Assembly (NCBI RefSeq): GCF_027580225.2 | Contig: NC_073352.2 | Span: 30,498,001-30,562,000, forward strand | From: Misgurnus anguillicaudatus | Lineage: Eukaryota; Chordata; Actinopteri; Cypriniformes; Cobitidae | Reading direction: 5' to 3' | DNA length: 64,000 nt | Shown: positions 34,415-44,996 of the stretch, in pieces | Layout: each line of letters starts with the position of its first letter | Position numbering within the stretch: the first letter of the stretch is position 1 | Position numbers and translations under genes: made by a program | Notes under the pieces: model-generated | The model's input: only the letters and a program-made list of their open reading frames with translations | What the model was told of the DNA's origin: nothing | The model's database searches: none

Positions 34415-34905
34415 ATGTTGCTCACGGCAGAAGTTGAAAATTTATCAACTATTCAAGCAGCAACGCGTGCATCAGCTAATCAGGCCGCCTTATGCAAATA
34501 ACCTAGGCAGAGCCAGCCAATTACGTTTATGGAAGACCGGAGCATGTGTTGCGGCCACTGTGATTGGCTGTTGGCCACGCTTCAGACAAGCCTCTCGTCT
34601 AGCGTTAACGCGTCCTATTCACTTTTAATGGGTGGCATCATGCATTGCCGAACTGAATTGTGGATCCATCGGAGCCACGTCACTGCCGTTGCTCGCGGCA
34701 GAAGTTAAACATTTCTCAACTTTTCAAACGGCAGTGCGTGTGTCAGCCAATCAGATCGCCTTATGCAAATAACCTAGGCAGAGCCAGCCAATTACCTTTA
34801 TGGAAGACCAGAGCATTTGTTGCGGCCACTGTGATTGGCTGTTGGCTACGCTTCAGACAAGCCTTTCATCAAGTGTCAACACCTTCATCCCGTGTGGATA
34901 TACCG
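34415..34905. repeat. Two tandem copies of a ~200-bp unit with octamer and CCAAT motifs
   Basis: Copy 1 (34415-34610) and copy 2 (34686-34885) share CCTTATGCAAATAACCTAGG, CAGAGCCAGCCAATTAC, TTGCGGCCACTGTGATTGGC and CGCTTCAGACAAGCC. A fragment of a third copy follows near 34965. Each unit has the octamer ATGCAAAT and CCAAT or ATTGG boxes on both strands. The spacing is about 270 bp. No coding frame is conserved between copies. Confidence 0.85.
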
Positions 34906-35146
34906 TAACGGAAGCGACGTGGTGCGACACGCTCGTTTTTTACAGCCGTCCGAACCGCATTAATTAAAAACATCTCAACTTTTCAGAATGGCGCAAGCAC
35001 ACTGCAGGTCATGTGATAAGAACCAACCAACGGTTGCGTTTTCCTCGTGGTTTTAAAGTGAAATGTGAACCGCCCCTTATGCTTCAACCATGTTTATTTT
35101 AGCAAATAAATGAGAATAATACAGTATAACCAAACTATAGTTTGCT

Positions 35147-35278
35147 TTTATGCATTTAGCCATTTTTCATCAAGCGACTTACAGTGCATTGCAAGGTAGG
35201 CTATACTTTTTAATCAGTATGTTCCTTGGGTTCGAACCCATAAACTTGCAATGTTCTACCACTAAGCTATACAGGAAC
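35147..35278 (-). mobile_element. tRNA-derived SINE
   Basis: Minus strand: TGTTCCTGTATAGCTTAGTG (A-box head), GGGTTCGAACCCAAGGAAC (B box) and a tail with TAAGTCGCTTGATGAAAAAT then GGCTAAATGCATAAA. It is a complete but mutated copy. Confidence 0.87.
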
Positions 35279-36331
35279 AAGGACACCATCAAACCTCCCG
35301 AGCTATAAAAGAAAAATCTCTGAGCAATAACATTTTTCACAAGTCTCAGTTTCTCAGATGCTGAATAAACAAAAGCACAAAATCTAACATCCAGATGCCT
35401 GAAATATCTCACATCCATCATACAAATCAAACATCGATCTTTATCAAACATGTGCTAAAAAAAGCGTGAAAGACAACTTTTGGGATCAAATTAAAAGCTT
35501 TGCTCATTTTCAGTCGATCTCTTTAAAACCTTATGCACGCAGTATAATCTTTCATTGTTTTCACAGCAGCGAGCAGTCACAGGTGCTAAACAACACAGAG
35601 TAAACAATAATGACTCCAGTAATATGTTTAAAAACACAAAGAAGCCCCAAGTGGTGCGGTTTCAGCATGTTTTATGTTATTACATTCTACTGATGCAATT
35701 CATTTCCTTTGGCCTTCTTTTGCTTCTAAACGGATTTGTTATATTTCCTTAAAATTTGAGCTTGTTTAGACAACACGGTAAATTCTGCAGAATCACAGTA
35801 ATCACATTCAGCGCTTGACAACAGACGGCAGAAACTGCACCCCTAGCATTTTCTTTAGACATCCTTCATTCACCAGTTGTGCTTCTTTCACACCGATTGT
35901 CGAAAACAAGTCAGTAAAAATAGTTCAAGGAGCCATTATGGTGGTTTGCTTTCATCTTTCATCCTCTGAAGAAGCTCTCCATCAGTAAAAACTTCCATTC
36001 GCCTGTTCGGTGTGTCTCCACTCAGAAATGAAAATGTGAAATACATTAAACGCTGCAAGGGCAATGAAATTGCTCACAGTCGTGCATTTAAGATATAACA
36101 CAGATTTTTAAGCTGAAATGGAGCTCTAGTGACTGAATAAAGTATCCCTGACTAGTTTTAAATTTCCTAATTAAGCAATTGGAGAGGAAACAAATGACAG
36201 AGAAAAGAGGACTGTAAACATTGAATTAAAAAACATATAGACTATAAATATTTTAAATATAATTTTTTCCCTCTGAAAAATGCTGGGTTGTACTGAGCTC
36301 CTAAGGTGACATTGGAGTAAAAAAATAGAAA
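35279..36331. other. Unassigned non-coding stretch
   Basis: No gene or repeat boundary was recognised before the satellite starts. Confidence 0.4.
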
Positions 36332-37990
36332 GTTTAGGTTTGCGTGCTCACGTGAAACTTTCATGTGCTCACAACTTGCGTAAAACTTCCGCATGCGCAC
36401 GTGAAACTATCACATGCGTGAAACTAAACGTGGTAGTGGAGCAAACATGGAGCAAAAATTAAATAAAGTTGAGTTTCGCGTGCCCATGTGAAACTTTCGC
36501 ATGCGTGCGTGAAACTTCCGCATGCGCACGTGAAACTATCACGCACACGCACGTGAAACTAAACGCGGTAGTGGAGCAAACATGGAGCAAAAATTAAATA
36601 AAGTTTAGTTTCGCGTGCCCATGTGAAACTTTCGCATGCGTGCGTGAAACTTCCGCATGCGCACGTGAAACTATCACGCGCACGCACGTGAAACTAAACG
36701 CGGTAGTGGAGCAAACATGGAGCAAAAATTAAATAAAGTTTAGTTTCGCGTGCCCATGTGAAACTTTCGCATGCGTGCGTGAAACTTCCGCATGCGCACG
36801 TGAAACTATCACGCACACGCACGTGAAACTAAACGCGGTAGTGGAGCAAACATGGAGCAAAAATTAAATAAAGTTTAGTTTCGCGTGCCCATGTGAAACT
36901 TTCGCATGCGTGCGTGAAACTTCCGCATGCGCACGTGAAACTATCACGCGCACGCACGTGAAACTAAACGCGGTAGTGGAGCAAACATGGAGCAAAAATT
37001 AAATAAAGTTTAGTTTCGCGTGCCCACGTGAAACTTTTGCATGTGTGCGTGAAACTTTCGCGTGCGCACGTGAAACTAAACGCGGTAGTGGAGCAAACAT
37101 GGAGCAAAAATTAAATAAAGTTTAGTTTCGCATGCCCATGTGAAACTTTTGCATGTGTGCATGAAACTTTCGCGTGCGCACGTGAAACTAAACGCGGTAG
37201 TGGAGCAAACATGGAGCAAAAATTAAATAAAGTTTAGTTTCGCGTGCCCATGTGAAACTTTTGCATGTGTGCATGAAACTTTCGCGTGCGCACGTGAAAC
37301 TAAACGCGGTAGTGGAGCAAACATGGAGCAAAAATTAAATAAAGTTTAGTTTCGCGTGCCCATGTGAAACTTTTGCATGTGTGCATGAAACTTTCGCGTG
37401 CGCACGTGAAACTAAACGCGGTAGTGGAGCAAACATGGAGCAAAAATTAAATAAAGTTTAGTTTCGCGTGCCCACGTGAAACTTTTGCATGTGTGCGTGA
37501 AACTTTCGCGTGCGCACGTGAAACTAAACGCGGTAGTGGAGCAAACATGGAGCAAAAATTAAATAAAGTTTAGTTTCGCGTGCCCATGTGAAACTTTTGC
37601 ATGTGTGCATGAAACTTTCGCGTGCGCACGTGAAACTAAACGCGGCAGTGGAGCAAACATGGAGCAAAAATTAAATAAAGTTTAGTTTCGCGTGCCCACG
37701 TGAAACTTTTGCATGTGTGCATGAAACTTTCGCGTGCGCACGTGAAACTAAACGCGGTAGTGGAGCAAACATGGAGCAAAAATTAAATAAAGTTTAGTTT
37801 CGCGTGCCCATGTGAAACTTTCGCATGCGTGCGTGAAACTTCCGCATGCGCACGTGAAACTATCACGCGCACGCACGTGAAACTAAACGCGGTAGTGGAG
37901 CAAACATGGAGCAAAAATTAAATAAAGTTTAGTTTCGCGTGCCCACGTGAAACTTTCGCATGCGTGCGTGAAACTTCCGCGTGCGCATGA
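36332..37990. repeat. GC-rich satellite with 135-bp and 112-bp unit forms
   Basis: Thirteen units are counted by the anchor GGAGCAAACATGGAGCAAAA. Anchors start near 36439, 36573, 36708, 36843, 36978, 37090, 37202, 37314, 37426, 37538, 37650, 37762 and 37897. Spacing is 134-135 for the first four intervals, 112 for the next seven, then 135. The short form lacks about 23 bp of an ACTATCACGCGCACG segment. Each unit contains many GTGAAAC and GCGCACGTG words, alternating purine-pyrimidine and rich in E-box CACGTG. No frame stays open across units. Confidence 0.95.
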
Positions 37991-38428
37991 TTTATTAAGA
38001 TAAAGTCACTTAATAATCTGAATAAAATGTTTTGTTGTTTCAAGGTTGAGTCAAATATGGACATTTTCTAGGTTAATTTGGGTTTGTCCATATTTTACCA
38101 AGACGTGTGTTGAAACAACCCTACGGAGCCCTAAAGGGAACATGGAGCAAAAATTAAATAAAGTTCAGTTTCGTGTGCGCACGTGAAACCTTCGCATACG
38201 TGCGTGAAAGTTTCATATGCGCATGCAAAAGTTTCATGTGCGCACGCAAAACTAAACTTTATTTAATTTTTGCTCCATGTTCCCTTAGGGGCTCTGTAGG
38301 GTTGTTTCAACACACGTCTTGTAAAATATGGACAAACCCAAATTAACCTAGAAAATTTCCATATTTGACCCAACCTTGAAACAACAAAACATTTTATTCA
38401 AATTATTAAGTGATTTTATCTTAATAAT
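37991..38428. mobile_element. Palindromic element that carries satellite-unit sequence at its centre
   Basis: The left arm runs from TAAAGTCACTTAATAATCTG and AAATGTTTTGTTGTTTCAAG to AACATGGAGCAAAAATTAAA. The right arm is its complement out to about 38428. The central part has the same ATGGAGCAAAAATTAAATAA and GTGCGCACGTGAAAC words as the satellite. It is a complete palindromic MITE-like unit adjoining the array. Confidence 0.85.
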
Positions 38429-38627
38429 CTCTATATTTGTTGCATATAAACACAAGGTGAACATATCCCTTCTTTTAAAATGATTTATAACAGATGTTTT
38501 CCTTGTTTCATCTAAACTGGACAGATTGCTACCATTTTATTTCAAACATATTGCATTTTCTAATAATGTCACCTTCCAACTGTTGCAGTATTGTTGGATA
38601 ATCACACTTTAGTCTCTTGTTTAATGC

Positions 38628-38670
38628 ATTCATGTTTATGCATTTGGTAAACGCTTCAATTTAATGAAAA
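38628..38670 (-). mobile_element. SINE tail remnant
   Basis: TTTATGCATTTGGTAAACGC is the reverse of the fish SINE 3' tail. No tRNA head is found nearby. Confidence 0.4.
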
Positions 38671-40369
38671 TTTAAAATAGTAAATTTAATATATATTTAT
38701 AAGCTTAAGTGTTCCTTAGGAATCGAAAACATGACCTTGGCCTTGCACAACGCTCCAGTTTATTTTCTTTAATTTTGCTCTATCTTTTTCTTTTCTTTTC
38801 CATTTATTATTAATACTGAAATGATTATGTTTATTGTTTGCATTGTTATTAATACTTCTTTTATTACTTTTGCAATAAAAACATCTCTATGTCCAGTTGT
38901 TGAAAATTAGCATGTGTGTTAAAACACTTTAAAAAAATAAAAAAAATTAAATAAAATTATCTTCAGAATAACCTGTCATGGAAATTATCTTTTGATCATC
39001 TTGTAATTAAAGCTACACTTAGATTTTTGAACGGCGCGCACAAGACTTGAGTATCAATCGCCGAGCTCAGACCTGCAGAACGGTGCGAAAATGTCAAACA
39101 TCCATCAAGTTGGGCAATATTCAGATAGCACGCATGAGACTGAAGTTGATGAATGATGTATCTGGAAAAGATCTGCTCAGATTTGACTGAGACGAGACGT
39201 CCCGAATAGCTTCTGTGGAATCAAATATCAACAGGAAACAACAATACACTTACGAGCGAGAAAGTTGAGCGTGTCAGAGAAATTTTATACAGCTTCCTGA
39301 CGGAGTTCATTTTTCTACCATGCGAGTCCTTTTATAGTATTTAGTGGAGATGCAGCAAAACAAATTAGGCTTGTGGCCTCTCGTGCACTGCATCGCTTTA
39401 AAGATTGATACGTATCGACGGAGTATGGATATCAAGACAGCGGCCATCTCTGGTTACTCACTGTTTGAGTGACTTGACTTGAACGGCAGCCCAGACAAAA
39501 TCCATAGGAAATATATATCCAAACACGATTTATGATATGCCACATAATAACAAAACGGTGTTTGTCTTTGACGACAACAGCTAAAAAACTCAAATGTAAT
39601 AAAACATTTACAAAGTAATATTGTATTGCATTTCCTTACGCAAAACAGCATGCATATAGAAACAGTATGTGTTTTTATGTACATAACAGGGAAATGCAGG
39701 TATACCGAGCGCTTGGGTCGATCCTTACATAAACCAGCCGAACGCTGACTTTTATGAACATTTTATGGAGTATTAAGTAAAAGTATGGCAGACTGTTTGG
39801 ATCGCAGCTGTGATTGTAGGGAAATATAAAGACAGACTAGGATGGTAATAAAAACTTAATTTCAACTGTTTGTAGCTGTCAGGATATCAACACCTAAGAC
39901 AGCGTCAGTCAACGGAGCCTTTACTAAAGGACAGTACTATTAGATAAAATCCTCTACTTAGCTCTTCATTTACAGTCAATCTGTGAAGGATTTTCTTTGC
40001 AATTGTCATGTGTTATAAATCACACTGTTAGCCTTACATGCCATTGATATGCCATTAAAATCAATCAAACCAAAGCGCTTGGTGCATATCTCCTTGAACT
40101 AAAGCAGTTAATTTAATGCTTTTGAATGAACATTGTCAAACAAATAACAGTTAAAGTCCCCCTGTAGTCGATGATTTTATTACTTAAAAGTCATCTTTAA
40201 GCATTATAATATCATATGTAAAAGTTTTTCCTGTTACAGTTATTTCTTTATGCTTTAAAACAGCTTGTATATAACTCTACACTCATGCCTCAATTAGTAT
40301 ACGCGGATCTGTGAATATGCAAATTAGTTCCTGCCTCTACTCAATCACACAGCTCAGACCATGCACTTG
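38671..40369. other. Unassigned stretch ending in repeat-like sequence
   Basis: There is no gene. From 40153 (TTAAAGTCCCCCTGTAGTCG) the sequence looks like a fish repeat. Its segment 40312-40364 recurs in direct orientation at 42909-42960. Confidence 0.4.
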
Positions 40370-42548
40370 TTAAAGGATTACTTCACTTTCTTAAAAAAAT
40401 CCTAATAATTTACTCACCCCATGTCTTCTAAAATGTTGATGTCTTTCTTTGTTCAGTCGAGAAGAAATTAAGGCCCTGTTTATATTAGAGCATTTGCATT
40501 TTAAAACGGCATTTTAAAATGAAAACGATTCTCGTTTATACTGGCATTTTAAAAAGAATCTTCATCCACACTATACACGACCATAAACGCATGAAACATG
40601 ACCAATCACGTAACTGAGCATGCGCATAAAAGTGTAAAATAACTTATTACTCTAATAATAGCTTACCTTTGCGCATTTATGCAGCCTAGGGGTGTGCAAT
40701 ATTGACAAAAATTCATACCTGGATCCTTTGCCGGCAACTATAACAGTCACTATTTTTGAACCTATAAAAATTTGTTTGAGAAAGTGTTATACTGTTCTAG
40801 CTCCCTCCTACAACATATTAATATGATTAATAGGTTAATTTTGATTTTATAGCTAAACATAAAGGTTTTTATGATTTAAAAAGAAAGCATTCAAGTGAAC
40901 AGTACTAAACGAACTTGAAGCAAAAATAAATTTCAAACTTCAATCAAACATAATAAGAGGTGAAGTATAGCTTTAGCCTACAGAAATGCTTATTGCATTA
41001 ATTTTTAAAAGTGTGCGAGGTCCGTGCACGTCCTCCGCTAGCTGCGCAACACAGAAATAGCTAAAAGCGCAATCGGCTAAACGAGCATTAAATATTAATG
41101 ACGTTGAGTTTATTGTTTTTATTAATTTATATTCACAAAACTTATCAACAAAACATCGATTAAAATTAAGAGACAAATTATATGAAAGCAAATTCATTTT
41201 AAAGTAGCAAACAAAACTTAAATTAAACTCGAAAATAATGTCTGACCCATTACAATTCTCCCTTCATATTGGCCTTTACAACGCCCTATATGGCGTTAAA
41301 AATTACAGTCTATCTTTCGTAATAAGCTAACTAAATTTAAACAAAACATAAACAAAATTACAACAATATTCAAACTCAACAATACTTAAACATAAATATC
41401 AAACAGACATTATCTATAAGGATACATGTTAAAACAATCTGAAATAGCATTTAATAGCTGGTTTGTAGATGTTTACTATTTTTGACAAAACCTGCGTTGC
41501 AAACCTTCATTTACCTGAATAAAATAATTTTTACTTTGAAAATAATGCGCTGTCACGTTAACATCAGCTGTTCGTTTACATAAGACTCGGTCTATGTCAT
41601 TTACACTCAGCGCAACGTCTGAGTTCTCAAACTAAAACAGAGTCTGCAGCGTTTAAGAACAAATCCGTTTATGAGGGTCGAAAATGGTGGTGTAGTGTAG
41701 ATGAAAAGCGTAAACGTAGCAAAAGTAACGCGTTTTAAAGGATAAACGCATTAATGTAAACATAGCCTAAGTTTTTTTAAGAAAAACATTCCAGGATTTT
41801 TCTCAATTTAATAGACTTTATTAAACGTTACAGTTTAAATGCAGTTTAAAATTGCAGTTTCAACACAGCTTCAAAGGGCTTTAAATGATTGCAAACGAGG
41901 CATAAGGCCCGGGTCTTATCTATTAAAACGATTGTCATTTTCGGCAAGAAAAATAAAAAATATGCACTTTAAAACCACAACTTCTTGTCTTGCACTATCC
42001 ATGTGATGCGCCAGTGCGACCTCACGTAATGCGTCATGACGTTAAAAGGTCAAGCATGATGTATGCAAAACTACAGCATAGTGTGAAGAAAAGGACCGTT
42101 ATACCGGACACTAATTAATATCCTTATGTTCATTGTTTAAAATGGTCCGCAAATGTGTGTTTAACATATTTAACCCATGACCTTTCGACATCATTCGCAT
42201 TACGTGAGGTCGCGTTGGCACGTCACACGGATAGTGCAAGACAAGAAGTTGTGGTTTTAAAGTGCTTTTTTTGCCAAAAATGGCAATCGATTTGCTAGAT
42301 AAGACCCTTATGCCTTGGTTGGGATCGTTTAGAGACCTTTGAGAGACCTTTGCATTGAAACTGCCATTTTAAACTGCATATAAACTGTAAACTGTTGGGG
42401 TCCAATAAAGTCTATCAAAATGAGAAAAATCATACAATGTTTTCCTCAAAAAACTTAATTTCTTCTTGACTGAACTAAATAATTTTGGATGACATGGGGG
42501 TGAGTAAATTATCTAGATTTTTTTTAAAAAAGTGGAATATTCCTTTAA
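40370..42548. mobile_element. Palindromic TTAA-type element split by a Harbinger-like insertion
   Basis: The left end is TTAAAGGATTACTTCACTTT and the reversed right end is TTAAAGGAATATTCCACTTT. The arms (40370-40471 plus 41768-42090, and about 42130-42548) are long inverted repeats. They share TAATTTACTCACCCC, GAAGAAATTAAG, GCATAAGG, TCTTATCTA, CACTATCC and GCGACCTCACGTAATGCG words. TTAA at both tips fits Kolobok- or piggyBac-type target use. Confidence 0.85.
40472..41767. mobile_element. PIF/Harbinger-like element with TAA target duplication
   Basis: The left end is GGCCCTGTTTATATTAGAGC and the reversed right end is GGCTATGTTTACATTAATGC, each followed by TTTTAAAAC or TTTTAAAACGCG. It is flanked by TAA on both sides (40469-40471 and 41768-41770). 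The intact opposite arm of the host palindrome contains GAAGAAATTAAGTTTTTT, proving the pre-insertion site. It is 1296 bp without a transposase frame. Confidence 0.88.
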
Positions 42549-43141
42549 GTCTGACGTTCATGCAGCACTTCCAGGTCCAACCGATCTCAAATGACATATT
42601 GAAATAAAAAATCACTCTTATGCACTCGTATCATAATGCAAAATGACCAAAAACACCAGATCCTAATTTTTATCTCCATAACAAAATCAAATATGACTAG
42701 ATCGGGATTCATGGACATGAATTTAAAAAAAATTTATAAATATGTTGCTGTCGATAATTATGGAGCCTGGAGACTACCAGGTCAATTTTCGCTTAAATGT
42801 ATAATATGAATAGACAGTGCTCATAAACAGCTGTTTAAATAATATCCTCTATTGAAATGAGTGGAGGCTTGGACCCGATAACATTGCGACTTAACAAGCA
42901 GATAGAAATGAATATGCAAATTAGTCCCTGCCTCCACTCTTTAGCACCACCTCGGACCATAGATATAACATATGTACATAGATGCTACATTAGGCAGTTA
43001 CAAACACATAACTGCTAAGTTTGGTTTCACACAATGCATACGTGAACTGTGCGTTTGATGTTCACTGATACTCAGCAATGGTGTTGAATGATGATTAAAG
43101 CATATTAAAAAAACACCACAACAGGAGGATTAGCACCTAAT
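42549..43141. other. Repeat-like flank with direct duplication
   Basis: The segment 42909-42960 (TGAATATGCAAATTAGTCCC then TGCCTCCACTC, ending CTCGGACCAT) repeats 40312-40364. The remainder is AT-rich without a clear border. Confidence 0.5.
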
Positions 43142-43776
43142 CGGTGGCGTAGCAAGTCAGTCGCGGGCCCATATGCAAAAAAAATGTACGGCCCCCCTTA
43201 AGCCAAAGCCCCCCCAACCTTGCCCGTTGGCACTGTTAACTTTGGCGAGCAGGTCTGTTAACAACATATACTTTTAATAAGGTAGTCAAATATTTTTACT
43301 TTACTTTTTTACTTTAAATGGTAGAAAAACTAAATGTTTTGGGTAGTTTTTGACTCGTGACTAACTTCTCCGCCTTCTCTTTTCTCTTTAAGTCCCCACT
43401 TTTATGTTTATATTTGTCCATCCTTAATTTTCATGTAGATAGCCGCTATAGTAACCTCTCACACTGTGTTTTCTTTTTTTTGCCGCGGCAATGCGTCATG
43501 TAAAAAAATTATGGCGTATTAGTCTACAGCGGCCGCGGAGTGCAAAAAAATAAATAAATAAACGCAAACAAGAAATGACGGAGAAATTAGACATTATGGA
43601 GAAATAAGAAATCACTACACATGATATGCATACAAAAATATATTTATTGCGCCCACAAATAAAATTAAATTAAAAAAAAATTTATTAAAAGGTGGGGCGG
43701 GCCCAGGGCCGGGCCCCCTATTGGCCCGGGCCCATTTGCACATGCATACCCTGCATGCCCAGACGCTACACCACTG
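43142..43776. mobile_element. Non-autonomous hAT element with perfect 8-bp target duplication
   Basis: The left end is cggtggcgtagcaagtcagt and the reversed right end is cagtggtgtagcgtctgggc. The 8-bp duplication cacctaat is exact at 43134-43141 and 43777-43784. GGGCCC-rich stretches lie just inside both ends. It is 635 bp and non-coding. Confidence 0.93.
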
Positions 43777-44514
43777 CACCTAATACATCATAAAGTTAAT
43801 GTCTTACAATAAATACTCTAAACATGTCAATGATGGCAATTTCAGCAGTATTGTGTACGGTGATTTAAAGAATAGAAATACTAAATAATTAATGTATATG
43901 CATTTCTTGTAAAGTAGAAGTTAAACAGTCTGAGTGGTCGACAAACCCAGAACAAAGAGATTCTTGCAAAATGCCCCTCTTGAAAATAATTAAAGAGACA
44001 CAATATCAAGTCTAAAGCTACTGTGTCTTTTCCTTTGAAACTACAATTATTATTTGTTTTTCTTTTTCATTGTTTGTCTTTCCAAAAGCATTTCTCATTA
44101 AAATCCTGCCAAGAGATACAAACTCCCCCCCCCCCACACTGAAGAATCACACGTTTAAAGAGTCATAAGCAAAGTGTTATGAGGTGAACACACCACAATT
44201 AAATCTCGCAATAATCCATGAGATGCAAACCTCTGTTTTTCACACCTTTAAATTTATTTTCAGGCGTTTTCTTTGATATTCAGAGTAACTAAACATCCTC
44301 CAGACCCACAGGAACAATAATATCACCCTGCCTTCATACACAGCCAACTTAGACTATAAAAACTACATTAAACAGCCTTGTCTTCCAGCTCTAAACCTGC
44401 TGGGAGATGCATATGAACTGCTGGGCTCTCTATATGAACTATTCACCCTAATAAAAAGGTAAATCTTGATGTAGAAGAAGTTTCTCTTCACTGCGTGTGC
44501 CAATAAATTTGTTT
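43777..44514. other. Unassigned non-coding stretch
   Basis: A short poly-C run lies at about 44127-44136. No gene or repeat boundary was recognised. Confidence 0.4.
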
Positions 44515-44996
44515 TTAAAGAGCAACTATCGTCCGATTCACGATTTTACATTTCCTTAAATCTCTTTTCTTGGACTACAACAAACACACAAAATGTAGAC
44601 AAAAGTTTACTTCCTTGGATTGGTGATGAAGTAAAGACCGACATTATTATAATTCCTCCCGCTTGGACTCACAGCTTGTAAGTTAACTCCTGTTAGCATT
44701 GCATTGTGAGCGAATCTTTCAAACATGGTAAGGAGCGTTACATTTCCTGTTGACGTCAGTGGTATTCAGGTCAGGCCAATCACAACGTACAAATTAGCTG
44801 GCCACTCAGGGACACAGCACTTTTCAGATCAATGAACTTTGTACAAAATCAATGCGTTTGAGGAAAGCAGTATATCTGGAGCTACACAAATGTAAGGTAT
44901 GTGTGTTTTTTGAACCATAAACCACAAGAACACATTGTATTATACCACATACACAAAATATTGTTTTTTTTTTTCAATGAAAAAGGTGCACTTTAA
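44515..44996. mobile_element. TTAA-type non-autonomous DNA element
   Basis: The left end is TTAAAGAGCAACTATCGTCC and the reversed right end is TTAAAGTGCACCTTTTTCAT. TTAA is present at both tips. The interior has paired CAACGTACAAATTAGC and GTTAACTCC-type words and no coding frame. Confidence 0.65.

Noticed and set aside
36332..37990. CRISPR-like array
   Set aside because: Units are contiguous satellite repeats without unique spacers, and the window is plainly vertebrate.
40686..40760. Another hAT start (TAGGGGTGTGCAATATTG) inside the Harbinger-like element
   Set aside because: The left end looks hAT-like, but no matching right terminus or duplication was found before 41767.
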